Part shown: positions 54,140-64,000 of the stretch, one piece after another
How the letters are laid out: every line of letters begins with the position of its first letter
Numbering within the stretch: the first letter of the stretch is position 1
Assembly (NCBI GenBank): GCA_963971405.1
Contig: OZ020492.1
Span: forward strand, 19,932,204 to 19,996,203
DNA length: 64,000 bases
Direction of reading: 5' to 3'
Source: Psococerastis gibbosa
Lineage: Eukaryota > Arthropoda > Insecta > Psocodea > Psocidae
Program-made: the position numbers and the translations under genes
The notes under the pieces: generated by a model
What the model was told of the DNA's origin: nothing
Seen by the model: the letters and a program-made list of their open reading frames with translations, nothing else
The model's database searches: none

Positions 54140-54833
54140 TAGAAATATGCATGTTGAATCCACAGAGCCTGTTCCAAACAGCGGCAAACTTTTTTTTTTT
54201 TTTTAATCACGCCATAGCACTAGGCTTCCTCCATCAGCTTTCTTGCAGCCCAATACAACACATAATCTGGTGAACCTCTGCTACTGACAAGAGCCTGGCC
54301 GGTCTTAAGATGATTTCCGTCCATCTCTTCCCGGGTGTCGCATAAAGGGCAGAAAGGCTCCGCTGCTACACCTATACGGTGGAGATGTTTCTGAAGGTAG
54401 TCATGACCCGTAGTTAACCTAAATTCCGCAACTGACTGGTATCTGGGTAGGTTCTTTGGCGGCCTGTCTTTCTTCTGCACTAGTTTTTCCCATGTTTTTC
54501 CAGCGGCAAACTTGGTAGTGTGCACAGCGTTGGCGGAGGAACAAGGTGGGGCATGATAACGTGCTGGGCTATAAAAAAGCCAGTCTAAGCATAAGTGCGT
54601 GTAGAGTCCTGGTTACCTCCGAATTAATCGTGTGACTTTCCTATGTTCCCCAAGTGGTTTGGAATCCACTATAATCAGGAGGTCCACCCTGTCAGCCAAC
54701 TCCCCTTCCCCCGAGGTGGAGGAGTCTGCCCTCAGGGTGCCTCAAGTTAGGGAACAGACTCATTCCCCCCCCCCCCCCCGCCAGGCTGACAGGGTTGCGG
54801 GACAGCAGAAATGCTAACAGCAGGCATTGGAAA
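54140..54833 (+). mobile_element. Retroposon F2 copy interrupted by a LINE
   Basis: 54150-54191 and 54514-54833: TTGAATCCACAGAGCCTG, GCGGCAAACTTGG, ATCAGGAGGTCCACCCTGTC, CGCCAGGCTGACAGGGTTGC, ending GGCATTGG then AAACAAAACAAAC. Confidence 0.75.
54192..54500 (-). pseudogene. 5'-truncated LINE insertion with poly(A) tail
   Basis: CAGCGGCAAACTT is present on both sides (54179-54191, 54501-54513). The poly(A) tail is the T run at 54190-54204. The minus strand encodes GKTWEKLVQKKDRPP, FRLTTGHDYLQKHLHRIGVA, PFCPLCDTREEMDGNHL, YWAARKLMEEA stop. This is the Cys/His C-terminus of a Jockey/R1-type LINE, in one open frame. Confidence 0.88.
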
Positions 54834-54997
54834 TCAAACAAAACAAACTAAGGATATGTAAGCCTACTGTACTGAATACTAGCCGCTCATATGAATTATG
54901 GTGGTGCATACTGTCGGGAGCTAAGCGAATAGGCATACACTTCACGCGTGAATAAGGCGTGACTTGCCGCTGAGGGAAATGTGATATAGATAATGAT
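54834..54997. other. Target-side remnant of a related element
   Basis: TTGCCGCTGAGGGAAATGTG (54963-54982) is continued after the next element by ATATCGCAAGTGGAAACGCT. The host site was therefore itself a relative of the inserted element. Confidence 0.6.
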
Positions 54998-55460
54998 CAG
55001 CGTTTCCACTTGCGATATATCACATTTCCCTCAGTGGCAACTCAAAATTTCCCTTTTTTCCCTCGCTCGCAACAGTGACCATTATTTACAGCGTTTTACA
55101 GGGGAAATTAATCACTGCAGTATTGGAGAATGGAGCACTGGAGTGACTTATAATCAGCGTTTCCACTTGCGATACATCACATTTCCCTCAGCGGCAACTC
55201 AAAATTTCCCTCTTTTCCCTCGCTCATCCAATTCGCTAATATTCCTCTATTTTCGAAATTTCCAAAATTTCGGGGGGGGGGGGGAGTATGCCTAGTAAAT
55301 TATAAGATTTTTTTATTATTTACATTTTATTGTTTTTTAATGAGTATGAAATACGTTATATAGGCCTACATTAAACTATTCAAGTTCAGTAAAACAAAAA
55401 AAAAATAAAAACTTTTACTTTTGTTTCTGGACGCCCAGCGACTTAGTCGTCTCATTCTAC

Positions 55461-55492
<32 letters not shown>

Positions 55493-56910
55493 TGCATGAC
55501 GGCCAAATTGCTGAACCTGTTTTTTTGAATGGTGGTACCAGCCGCGGATTTTGGTATTTTTCTCGGAGGATGCGGGAGAATTTTGCCTAAAATTGGAACC
55601 TATACATTCATCTTTCAAGTACCGGGTATAAGTGACCAATACACATGTTATACCCTGGAGGCAGGGGGGCCCAGGGGTCTCCCCCGGAAAAAAAATTGAT
55701 AATTAGTGAGGTTTTACACATATTATAGACTGGAGGAAAGGTAGCCCGGGAGTCTCCCCGGAGAAAAAAATTGATAAATGGTCCCAAATCATTGAGGTTT
55801 TTGCGCATGTTATACCCTGGAGAAAGGGGGGCCTGGGGGTCACCCCCGGAGGAAAAAAATTAATAAATAGGCCCAAATTCGTGAGGTTGTACGCATTTTG
55901 CAAGCAATACAGTTGAGATTTTACCGGCAAATAAACCTATCACTGCGGGGGGCCCAGGGGTCTCACCGGAGAAAAAGTTTGAAAAAATAGGTCTGAAGTA
56001 TTGGGGTTTTAAGCTTTTTGAGTAATATTTTTTTTTTGTACTTGGTACTTGGTCAATATGTTTATTTTTATTTTTGTTACGTCTTTCATGTGAAATAAGC
56101 ATACCAAGAATTAATTTCCCTTTCGTTATTGTGGATACTACGCCTTTAGCCTCCATTTGTCACCAGAAATCCTGGGAGGACCCCCTATTTACGCCGATGA
56201 TTTTCCCTCGCTCTTTTAACGAGTTTTCCTAAAATTGGTGTAACCTCAAAATAGTAGAATCAGTTTATTAAGACTCCGTCAATATTGAACATTGACCAAC
56301 CGCCTATTATGACGAATTACGAAGAAAGTTTGGTTTTCATTACATATACCTAGGTATATTGTATACTATACGCCTTGTATGACATCCATGTTTGTCAATT
56401 CCCTTCGATGTCATTATAACCGGATTCTACTGTATATTTAAAACTCAATTCTATCTAGTGTACGTTGCAAATATTTCGGGGGGAAGACCCAAAACACGTG
56501 CCTGTGCCTTTACCTCGTGTTGTCGTGTAGTTGTGCTGCTAAAACTAGTCAATTCATCCTATCATAAGCAAAGCACTGATATACTCCTGTTTTTAAAATT
56601 TCCACCAAGCCATCAGTCGTGGCATCAGAATTGAGAGCTCATAACATTCGCGCTAAAATTTGAAACCGTTATTTATTCATATTTATAAAATTTTACGTGT
56701 TTTTATTATATATTGTAACTTTTCCATTTTCAGCTAGTTTATTTCAATCATTGACTTTTCCACCAGTTTTCCCTCATATTTCCCTCAATATCTCTCTTAT
56801 TTCTTCAAATTTCCCTCAAAATTCCCTTTTCCCTCCAATTTCCCTTTAGTGCAGTGAATAAACCCGGATTTTCCCTAAAAAGGGAAATTTCCCTCAAAGT
56901 GGAAACGCTG
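54998..56910. mobile_element. 1.9-kb hAT-like element with exact 8-bp duplication
   Basis: Termini CAGCGTTTCCACTT on both ends; ATAATGAT at 54990-54997 and 56911-56918. It contains a second internal end copy at 55154 (CAGCGTTTCCACTTGCGATA) and repeated TTTCCCTC words. It also holds a poly-G run, an (AT)n tract (55462-55494) and the minisatellite 55615-56010. No transposase ORF is visible. Confidence 0.82.
55615..56010 (-). repeat. Minisatellite, about 85-bp unit, 4 copies
   Basis: Same unit as 28930-29235 (GGAGAAAAAAATTGATAAAT, GGCCCAAATT, GAGGTTTTACGCAT, TATACCCTGGAG). Open frames in it are repeat artefacts. Confidence 0.75.
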
Positions 56911-57179
56911 ATAATGATATATCGCAAGTGGAAACGCTGATAGGGATTCATTTTTATATACAAAATTATAGATAAAGATAAAATAGATAATAGATATACA
57001 AGTACATACAATCATGGACTGGGCAGAACCATGTATTGTATATATGTGAAATTCAACCCTGTATTTTGCGATGTTCTCTTTCCCCCAGTTGATAATAAAT
57101 CAGGAAGGGGTAAAAGGGGTTAACTTGTGCCCTGTGGTTGCAGGCTTGTGCTCAATCTCATTGACACCCGCTCTTGGAC
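56911..57179. other. Noncoding spacer
   Basis: The remaining half of the disrupted host element (GCAAGTGGAAACGCTGATAG), then AT-rich sequence. No gene. Confidence 0.45.
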
Positions 57180-57440
57180 GAATGGACACATCTAATATTT
57201 AATTTTATATACTGGAGAAAAACCATACCAATGTTCAGGTTTCTCACGGCTTGCCTTCCAAGCACTTCCAGCAATTCAAAATCAACGTGGACATGGGGAT
57301 GGATTCTCTCCAGTACATGCACGCCAATATAAAATGTGCCAGCCAACCAGCCTGAATGCAAGACTACGCCACTCAAACCACGTTTTCCCACCGCCCCTGT
57401 TAAATTGGTCAAACTCCAGAACTTACCCATAAATGACTGT
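57180..57440. pseudogene. Possible decayed zinc-finger exon
   Basis: The plus strand reads YTGEKPYQCSGFSRLAFQAL and stays open to TAA near 57433, but the Cys and His pattern is lost. The minus strand also shows a linker-like CTGENPSPC (about 57316-57290). One TGEKPY linker by itself is weak evidence. Confidence 0.3.
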
Positions 57441-58386
57441 AACCGTCACCATTTAAAAATACTCAGTATGAAAATAAGTGTGTACGTGGATAAAATTTAG
57501 TGTATTTATATTAATGGAGTCAATAGCTAGCCAGTTGCCTTTAGAGCAATCTATCGGGTGGTGAATGAACTTAGGCGCTAGGCCCGCTCAAGGGTAGTGC
57601 ATGCAAGAAGGGCATCAAAACCGTCAATAATAGGTGTGGCCCCTGTCAGCCCCGAACCCAGGATATTTTTAAGTATGGGAATCCAATGTTTGCTAGACCT
57701 TTCGTTTGTACATTTTCGCTGTATATTATAAAATAATATAATATACTAATTTTAATTACGTACATTAATATGGGCCTATATTCTTTAGTAATAAGTAATA
57801 ACCCGTCTGTGCGTAGTAAGTTCATTTATCATTGCAGCACCGTCTGTATTTCTGTACCTGCAACTGTATGAGACAATTGTGAATTAATTTGGGAGGGGGT
57901 CCCCCTATTTCTTGACTCCTTGACCTCCTTCCCTGCGCATCATGATTTTTTTTTTAAAATAATCATAACGCAACGCCCTTTGGGGCTTAAGTGTTGAATG
58001 TTTATGTGTTGCAATGCTGTGGTTTTGTGGTATTGTTTTTTCGGTAAACTGCTATATGCGCGCTGGACAACGAGTTGCCCAGGTACCGTCTACAACAGTT
58101 TGCCCTTGTCTATTGTTCGATTTTTTGGTTTAATGGGTTAAGGGTTTTCACATATTTTTTTAAAGATAGTTGACTGGAAATGAAACGGGATTTATCAATC
58201 AAACATTGTAAGTTATTTAAAAAAGCAAATTACTTCCGGCATTTCAGGCTGTATACGACTCAGCCAGCTGCGATAGGTCGATGCAGTTCAGGGCTTACGA
58301 CGGGGGGGGGGGGATTTGGGTTGAACACTCACCGTATTTTTTGCTAGTAAGCATAACCTTTCCTATGTGTTCGTAGTATAGGTCAT
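57441..58386. other. Noncoding spacer
   Basis: No gene recognised. Poly-G at 58301-58312. Confidence 0.35.
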
Positions 58387-58790
58387 CTTTGGAATGGTCA
58401 AAATTTTCGATTACGGGATTTCAGTGGATTTACACGTTTTAGGTCCCAGGAGCCCAAACAGTGTTTTTTTTTTTTTTTTTTTTTTTAAACAAAATGTCTT
58501 GAATTGAATTAAATTAGCATGTAGGTTCACTAAAATCATGCCTCGGAACTTTTTTCTTTGGGCTAACTTAATTTTGGGGGTTTTATTCTCCAAAACCCCC
58601 ACAAGAAAAAATTTCAATAACAATATTTCTCATAAACGGTCACGGCGATTTCCTTTTAATTCACATATAGGTACATTCTAGACGTTATTAATGTCAACCA
58701 ACCACAATAGGTTGATTGCGCTGTCATAGTTTTGTTCTGGGGACAAAAAAATTAAAATCCCGATCAAAATTAAATATTGTTGTTAGACTT
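58387..58790 (-). repeat. Truncated F1 repeat
   Basis: AATGGTCAAAATTTTCGATT ... GGATTTACACGTTTTAGGTC ... TAACTTAATTTTGGGGG ... TCTGGGGACAAAAAAATTA. The far end is missing. Confidence 0.7.
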
Positions 58791-58799
58791 TTATTCACC

Positions 58800-58998
58800 A
58801 GTCCACTTAAATAATGACTATTTGTTCTATTTCTAAGCCAACCTAGTGGAGTTAGGGCTGTAAAGCCCTCCCTTCCACTCAAATAGGAAAGTCCGCGACT
58901 GCCTGCTTTACATTGAAATTGCAACTAGTGTAGGGATCGAACCAACGCCCTTTCGGGTGAAAGTCAGAGTCCGCTCCAATACTCTAATCGTCCTGACA
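58800..58998 (-). mobile_element. tRNA-derived SINE, reverse
   Basis: AAGCCAACCTAGTGGAGTTA ... GTCCGCGACTGCCTGCTTTA ... head with GGGATCGAACCAACGCC (reverse B box) ... ATCGTCCTGACAT. Confidence 0.75.
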
Positions 58999-59171
58999 TA
59001 TTTTACTTTTTAATTTTTACTTACCGTTTTATGGCGCATTCCCATACCTCCTAGTCTTCATAGAAGTCCTAGCGCCTAGAGAAATCAATGGAATGGTATA
59101 TAAGCGAGAATGCGTTTTATACAACGGCGATTCAATTGTTTACTGGTAAATAAATTGATTTCAGCCCTCTT

Positions 59172-59386
59172 TAAGGACATGTAGAGTATTGGTACTGACT
59201 CTGACTTTTACGCAAAAGATTGTTGGTTCCAGTCCCACACTTGCTTCATTTTCTGGCCATGCTTCGGAGGGCATGTAAAGCAGGCGGTCTCGGGCCTTCC
59301 TAGTTGATTGTAGGAGAGGGCTTTATAGCCCTAACTCCGCTGGGTTGGGTTGGTAATAGAACAAGAAATTCAATATTTATTTATTT
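59172..59386 (+). mobile_element. tRNA-derived SINE, forward
   Basis: GGACATGTAGAGTATTGGTA head, B-box-like GGTTCCAGTCCCAC, body TGGCCATGCTTCGGAGGGCA, tail TTATTTATTTAA. It splits the flank shared with 3195-3210. Confidence 0.8.
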
Positions 59387-59857
59387 AACTTGACCTGAGA
59401 GTGTTCATGCTAGACCTGCTGTCACCTCCAAATATTTCCTAAGTGATTATTCCGCAGTGTGATAGTACCTAGGTATAAGTAGTGTCTACTATTTTGTTGA
59501 TTATTGTATATATAATAATATAAGTTTTGTCATACGAGACGCGCAGTAAAGTCTTTTCAACACCCTTGCAGCAGACATGTTATTTTGTTGCATAACATGC
59601 GTATATATGCACAGGGACGGATCCCGCCCATTTGGGCGTAATAAATTAACTTCGAATTGATTTACTAAATTTTGGGGACAGCAGGTCCATGCTTATATAA
59701 TATATGGATATATATATAATATATAATATATGAATATGTATATATAATAAATATATAAATAAAAATAAATAAAACGGAACTATTTTGGGACCTGCCTACG
59801 AATGCATCACTAATTGTACTTACATGTTCTTGTGCAGTTTTGGAAGAGCCTTTCGAA
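59387..59857 (+). other. Upstream flank of the second exon 1
   Basis: Matches 3205-4048 in pieces (GAGAGTGTTCATGCTAG; GGACCTGCCTACGAATGCAT vs GGACCTGCTTACCAGTGTTC). A hAT-like end (CAGGGACGGATCCCG, 59613) and an AT-rich tract (59696-59775) are inserted. The TATA box of unit B is degraded here. Confidence 0.55.
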
Positions 59858-59908
59858 ATGGACAGCAGCAGCGAAGATGAATTTGACCACACTTCTCTTC
59901 CGTTTTTG
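59858..59908 (+). CDS. Zinc-finger gene unit E, exon 1
   Basis: ATG to donor CGTTTTTG|GTATGT is 51 bases and 17 codons (MDSSSEDEFDHTSLPFL), the same length and phase as unit B exon 1, with a different, more acidic sequence. Homology extends through both flanks. No exon 2, 3 or finger exon follows within 4 kb; the rest may lie past the window, or the unit may be partial. Confidence 0.5.
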
Positions 59909-60061
59909 GTATGTATAACTCTTTTTTTCTGAATTCCAAAAATTTAAATAATGTCCCCATTAGATGTGACTTAAACTGGGGATAATGTTTTTTCTTTGCC
60001 AGAATTTATAAAGAATAGCCAATTTAATAATAAATGTAAACATATGTAGGATAATTATAAG
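59909..60061 (+). other. Start of intron 1, unit E
   Basis: GTATGTATAACTCTTTTTTT matches 4100-4115. No exon. Confidence 0.45.
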
Positions 60062-60221
60062 GTTAGCATGAAAACAAGACTTTATATATAGTCTGATTGC
60101 TCGCCTTTTGTTCATTTTCAATAAAGTCGTTTTCATTTCATTTCATTTCATTTCATTTCATTTCATTTCATTTCATATCATTTCATTTCATTTCATATCA
60201 TTTCACTTCATTTCATTTCAT
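60062..60221 (+). repeat. LINE 3' end with expanded (TTTCA)n tail
   Basis: GGTTAGCATGAAAACAAGAC ... CTCGCCTTTTGTTCATTTTC AATAAAGTCG is the LINE 3' end also found reversed at 44609-44690. The pentanucleotide run TTTCA, about 17 copies with two TATCA variants, follows directly at 60132-60220. Confidence 0.8.
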
Positions 60222-60789
60222 AAATCTACGGATAAATGACAACCAAGTTCAAACTCTGACATTTTTAACCTGGGCTAACTTGCATTGTCAGTAGTCGCAG
60301 TCATAGTCTTCGTCAATATAAATAACATGGGACGTATAATGACCACCCATAATTGTATGTAATAGACCTAAAAACAATTTCATAACATCCATGATGCAAT
60401 GCATTGTAAACTTCCAAGTTTCGGTAATTATTTACTTAGGATTTTTTCTCTTCAAATTTGGTATCGGCTCAGTTTTTCACGGTGAACTCGAATCCGAATC
60501 TCGAATATCATAGCCCCTTCACTAACGAACAACAATTAGCGTCACTCCTGCGGCTGGCACTGACTAGCAATGTGCCATCTAATGCAAAATTGTCTGACAA
60601 CATCAATTTTCGGCCGTCTAACCAAAATTAATGTAGCCTTCATAAAGCAAAAAAAGTGTTTATTAGATTTAGATTTTGGTTGCATGCGGCTAAGCATAGT
60701 TGTAATAGCATAATTGAGAAATCATAAAAAAGTTAGTAGTCGGTCCCTTCTCATGAAAATTTCGGGGTGAACAGCGGCAACAATATAAG
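60222..60789 (+). other. Intron-like sequence, unit E
   Basis: 60240-60330 matches 4265-4370 of unit B intron 1; the rest holds nothing recognised. Confidence 0.45.
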
Positions 60790-61084
60790 TGCCTATACCC
60801 CTGCCCTGTTCTATCTTTCTTCTTCTTCTTTCCCCTTAGTGCCGCATGTGCAGCCCATTTCCTGAACTCGCCCCGGTCGGACGTTAACGCCTTGAGCTCG
60901 GCCATTGTTTTCCCTCTTGCTCCGGCTTGCTCCTTTCCTCAAGCGTTGTCTGCCGATGGGTCTTCTTCCTTGCGGCCTTGCATCCTCAAAAATTCCGGTT
61001 GGTCCTGTTCTCGTCCATCCTTTGAACGTGGCCGAACCATTGCAACTGCTTGTTCTCCATTCTTTTCTCTATGGAAATCTATCT
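60790..61084 (-). pseudogene. RTE-like LINE C-terminal fragment
   Basis: The minus strand reads QWFGHVQRMDENRTNRNF, GRRPIGRQRLRKG, then MAELKALTSDRGEFRKWAAH in shifting frames. It ends with a GAAGAAGAAGAA tail. Same type as 15977-16681 but older. Confidence 0.65.
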
Positions 61085-61462
61085 GTCTTACTGCCAACGG
61101 CCTCACCATGCTGAATCCACGGAGCAGAGCATGTTTCAAACTGCGGCAAACTTGATAGTGTGCACAGCGTTGGCAGGGGAACATGATGGGACATGATAAC
61201 GCGCTGAGACTACCAGTCAGTCTACGTGCGTGTCGAGTTCTGGCCACCTCCGATTTAATCGTGTGACTTTACCATGTTCCCCAAGTGGTTCGGAAACCGC
61301 TATAATCAGGAGGTCCACCCTTTCAGTCAACTCCCCTTCCCCCGAGGTTTAAGAGTCTACCCTTAGGGTGCCTCAAGTATACAAACAGACTCACTCCCCC
61401 CGCCAGGCCGACAGGGTTGCTTAAAAGCAGAAATGCTTAAAGCAGGCGTTGGAAACAACAAC
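61085..61462 (+). mobile_element. Retroposon F2 copy with (AAC)n tail
   Basis: CTGCCAACGGCCTCACCATG ... GTGTGCACAGCGTTGGCAGG ... AATCAGGAGGTCCACCC ... CAGGCCGACAGGGTTGC ... AAACAACAACAACAAC. Confidence 0.75.
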
Positions 61463-61556
61463 AACAACATCTTTTTACAATGTTATAATTGAAAGCAGTC
61501 AGCAGCATGACAGTTTTGTTATCAATTTTAATTTGTAGGATTACATCGTATAAGAT

Positions 61557-61597
61557 ATTTCTTCTTCTTCTTCTTCTTCTTCTTCTTCTTCTTCTTC
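61557..61597. repeat. (CTT)n microsatellite
   Basis: About 13 CTT units followed by CGGCCGGTACTTTACTGCGCCG, a pattern like the (GAA)n tails of RTE-like LINEs in reverse. Confidence 0.85.
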
Positions 61598-61947
61598 GGC
61601 CGGTACTTTACTGCGCCGAAGGAATATATTTATAAATATAAACAGTTATACCCTTGTAATACAAATAGCCCCCAAATTAATCAACTCGCACAGTAAACGC
61701 TATTGATGATGCAACACGTTTTCTATTTCACGTCTGGGTTAGTAAAAAACTTAGTTTTAATTTCCAATCAGTTTCATACCATATAAAATTATAAGTTAAT
61801 GTAAAAAGTTATTATAGTAAAGTAAAGTAATTAAAGTAAAAAGTAAAGTAAGTTTTAAATCTCTATGACCGCCTGAAGCCATAGAATTCCCGCATAGAAA
61901 TGGACTTGTATTGCGAATACCCCGACATAACACAGCTTTATATGGTA
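61598..61947. other. Noncoding spacer
   Basis: AT-rich, with a TAAAGTAAAGTAA run near 61818. No gene. Confidence 0.4.
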
Positions 61948-63155
61948 GTTCTTTTTTGCTTTCCAATTTATACGTAGTATAAGGAAAGCTTTGTGATGGT
62001 CCAAATGTTCGATTCCGAGATTTCAACGGATTTACACGCTTTGAGGTCCCAGGAACCCAAAAATGTGGTTTTTACGAAATGTCTGTCTGTCTGTCGCTCT
62101 GCCTGCCTGTCTGTTCATCGATTTCCGGGAAAACTGCTCAGTCGATTTTAATGAAATTTGCCATGTAGGTTCATAAAAATATTTTTTTTTATTTTGGGCT
62201 GTTGTTTCTAACGCCTGCTTTCAGCGTTTATTGCTTTAAGCAACCCTGTCAGCCTGGCGGGGGGAGTGAGTCTGTTTGTTAACTTGAGGCACCCTAAGGG
62301 CAGACTCTTTCACCTCGGGGAACAGAGAGTTGACTGGCAGGGTGGACCTCCTGATTATAGTGGATTCCGAACCAATCGGGGAACATGGTAAAGTCACACG
62401 ATTAAATCGGAGGTGGCCAGGACTCGACACTTACGTAGACTGCCTAAGCGCGATATCATGTCCCATCATGTTCCCCTGCCAACGCTGTGCACACTACCAA
62501 GTTTGCCGCAGTTTGAAACATGCTCTGCTCTAATGGACTCAACATGGTAAGGCCGTTGGCCTAATTTTTTTTTTATTTTGAAAAAACTCCATAAAAACGT
62601 TTAAAAAGAGTTGAAAAGAGAAATCAAAAACGGCTCCAACGATTTCTATTAAATTCACATATATTGTAGTCGTTATTAATATTAACAAAACGCGGTTGGT
62701 CGCTTGCCCCTTGATAGTTCGCTTTTGGGGATAAAAAAATAAAAATAACTCATTTTTCATGAAAGATGACTAAAATGTAATTTTTCTGCGGGTCCTTTCT
62801 ATCGATGATTTCTAACTTAAGGCATGTTTTAGGTGTTAAATAGAGTAACGAAACTGGACAGGTTGCTTTCCCAAAAATTATTTGGTTTTGTGAAAAAAAA
62901 AAAGTTTTATTTTTTAAATGATAGAAAATTCACGCTCAAATGCATTGCGTGCCCTGTCATAATTACTGTGTGGTAATGTGTTGGTCTGACCTATCTATAA
63001 TTTACCTCACCTGCAATAACGTCGTCCGGTGGGCACCCCCCCCCCCAGATATCCGAAATTTAACCAAAGGAAAACTGTTTACCATGAAATTACTCATTTT
63101 CTCCATATACTAATTGATAAATTGGAAAGCATGTTCGAGTAAACTCGGACCGGTT
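61948..63155 (-). repeat. F1 repeat, interrupted by an F2 retroposon
   Basis: 61948-62202 and 62561-63155 join into one F1 copy (TTTGCTTTCCAATTTATACG ... TAAACTCGGACCGGTTCTT). The T-rich target near ATTTTTTTTTTATTTTG appears on both sides of the insert. Confidence 0.8.
62203..62560 (-). mobile_element. Retroposon F2 insertion within F1
   Basis: GTTGTTTCTAACGCCTGCTT ... CTGTCAGCCTGGCGGGGGGA ... CACACTACCAAGTTTGCCGC ... GTAAGGCCGTTGGCC. Both termini are seen, so it is a reference full-length F2 of about 355 bp. Confidence 0.82.
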
Positions 63156-63300
63156 CTTTTATAAATGCCTGCCGCCAGTGGAACTCCCTAGATAAGGAAA
63201 TTAGATCGCAGCCAAAGTCTCATGGGTTCAATAGCCTGTAACTGAAAACATTGCTAGGAAAAAAATATATTTAGCATACGATTACTGTCTAGGCCTATAG
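63156..63300 (+). pseudogene. Possible CR1-like LINE 3' end
   Basis: RQWNSLDKEIRSQPKSHGFN then SL, stop, LKTLLGKK resembles the terminal W-N-S-L ... S-F-K motif of CR1-type polymerases (compare 45095-45210). Short and already interrupted by a stop. Confidence 0.4.
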
Positions 63301-63854
63301 GTATTTGCTGTATGTCTTTTTATAACCACGTTTAGATTTAGAATAAGCTCTTTTTGATGCATGGTTAGAATTACATTGTTCAAGTTAAGCGTACCTATGT
63401 ATTTTGGAAATTGTATTGTTTTTGGACGTGGGTTAGGCAGAAAAAGACTTTCTAGTCTTAAGTCTCGCCCGTAAATATATGACGTTTATTATTAATTTAT
63501 TATTATTATATGTTATACTAAGAGAATTAGGAACCTGCAGGTCTCTCTCTTAAAAACAATTGACAATAATCTATACAGTGAAACAAACAGCAATTTTTTC
63601 TTTAGGAAATATCGTATATTGGCTATAGTTTTATTACACACTCAAGCCATATTATTATTGAATTATTTTAACTCAAAATATAAGACCATAAATCCTTCTA
63701 GGTACAGTCGCAGAGCTGGAACAACCTACAAACATTATAATGAGCTGCCTCGTACTAATATGTATGACTATCATGAGCGTGGGGTAGCAATTCCCCGAGT
63801 ATTTAATTTGATTCCTGTCAGTGTTCTAGAGTTGGATAGCTAAAATGCTGTTAA
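63301..63854 (+). other. Spacer with a possible second LINE tail
   Basis: An open frame 63619-63843 ends YNELPRTNMYDYHERGVAIP, RVFNLIPVSVLELDS stop. The ELPRTN ... RVFN-IP pattern is like the extreme C-terminus of CR1/L2-type polymerases. Nothing else recognised. Confidence 0.35.
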
Positions 63855-64000
63855 GGCGCTCATTCCATTGACCGGCTAGGGCTATTTCCAAAAACAGTGA
63901 CGTGGTAGCAGACATTCAATTTCCTCTTTTGCGAACGATTCACATAAACATATTATATCGGGTTTAATATCATTATTTATTATTTGTAGCTCGGCAAAGT
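63855..64000. mobile_element. Harbinger-like MITE, cut by window end
   Basis: TAA precedes GGCGCTCATTCCATTGACC, the same terminus as 35894-36032. Inside it has GACGTGGTAGCAGACATT, also shared. The second end lies beyond the window. Confidence 0.6.

Noticed and set aside
60892..61247. Several overlapping 70-100-residue frames
   Set aside because: They lie on a decayed LINE end and the start of an F2 retroposon.

Overview
This is a eukaryotic nuclear contig: it is AT-rich, intron-bearing and crowded with non-LTR retrotransposon tails, tRNA-derived SINEs, short inverted-repeat DNA transposons and microsatellites. The mix (RTE-like and CR1/Jockey-like LINE ends, mariner, hAT- and Harbinger-like MITEs, an LTR element primed by tRNA-Arg) points to an arthropod, probably an insect. 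The species cannot be fixed from sequence alone. No bacterial-type genes, operons or CRISPR arrays are present.

The cellular genes I can support are of two kinds. (1) A tandem family of C2H2 zinc-finger modules lies on the + strand. Unit A is only the 3' end of a finger exon (1-213). Unit B is complete: a TATA/GC-box promoter (3924-3990), exon 1 (4049-4099), exon 2 (5361-5476), exon 3 (6908-7034) and a five-finger terminal exon (8846-9271). Its intron phases agree across all three introns. Unit C has a broken exon 3 (12956-13003), a frameshifted exon 3 (13150-13281) and a five-finger exon (18573-19010). Unit D has exon 3 (42421-42550) and a six-finger exon (43905-44426). A diverged second exon 1 sits at 59858-59908 (unit E). 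Units C and D have no visible exon 1 or 2. The locus is therefore either an array of damaged duplicates or one promoter serving alternative 3' modules. (2) On the - strand, 23259-26447 is a 1062-residue reading frame with an ataxin-7-type N-terminus (SAGA deubiquitinase-module family). After it come ten 59-residue blocks interleaved with 29 copies of a 12-residue basic repeat. The frame ends inside the tail of an inserted SINE.

Layout: 1-10.9 kb holds units A and B. 11-19.5 kb holds unit C, whose intron contains an inverted pair of 0.85-kb repeats and a gag-only LTR retrotransposon with an RTE-like LINE inserted in one LTR. 20-22.5 kb holds a broken Tc1/mariner transposase and SINEs. 23-27 kb holds the ataxin-7-like gene and a mariner remnant. 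27-41 kb is almost entirely repeats, including foldbacks, a hammerhead-like palindrome and LINE tails. 41-45.2 kb holds unit D and a LINE end. 45.2-58.8 kb holds DNA transposons, LINE fragments and a 1.9-kb hAT-like element carrying a minisatellite. 58.8-64 kb holds the unit E start and further retroelement debris. Several nested insertions have clear target-site duplications, so their order can be read.
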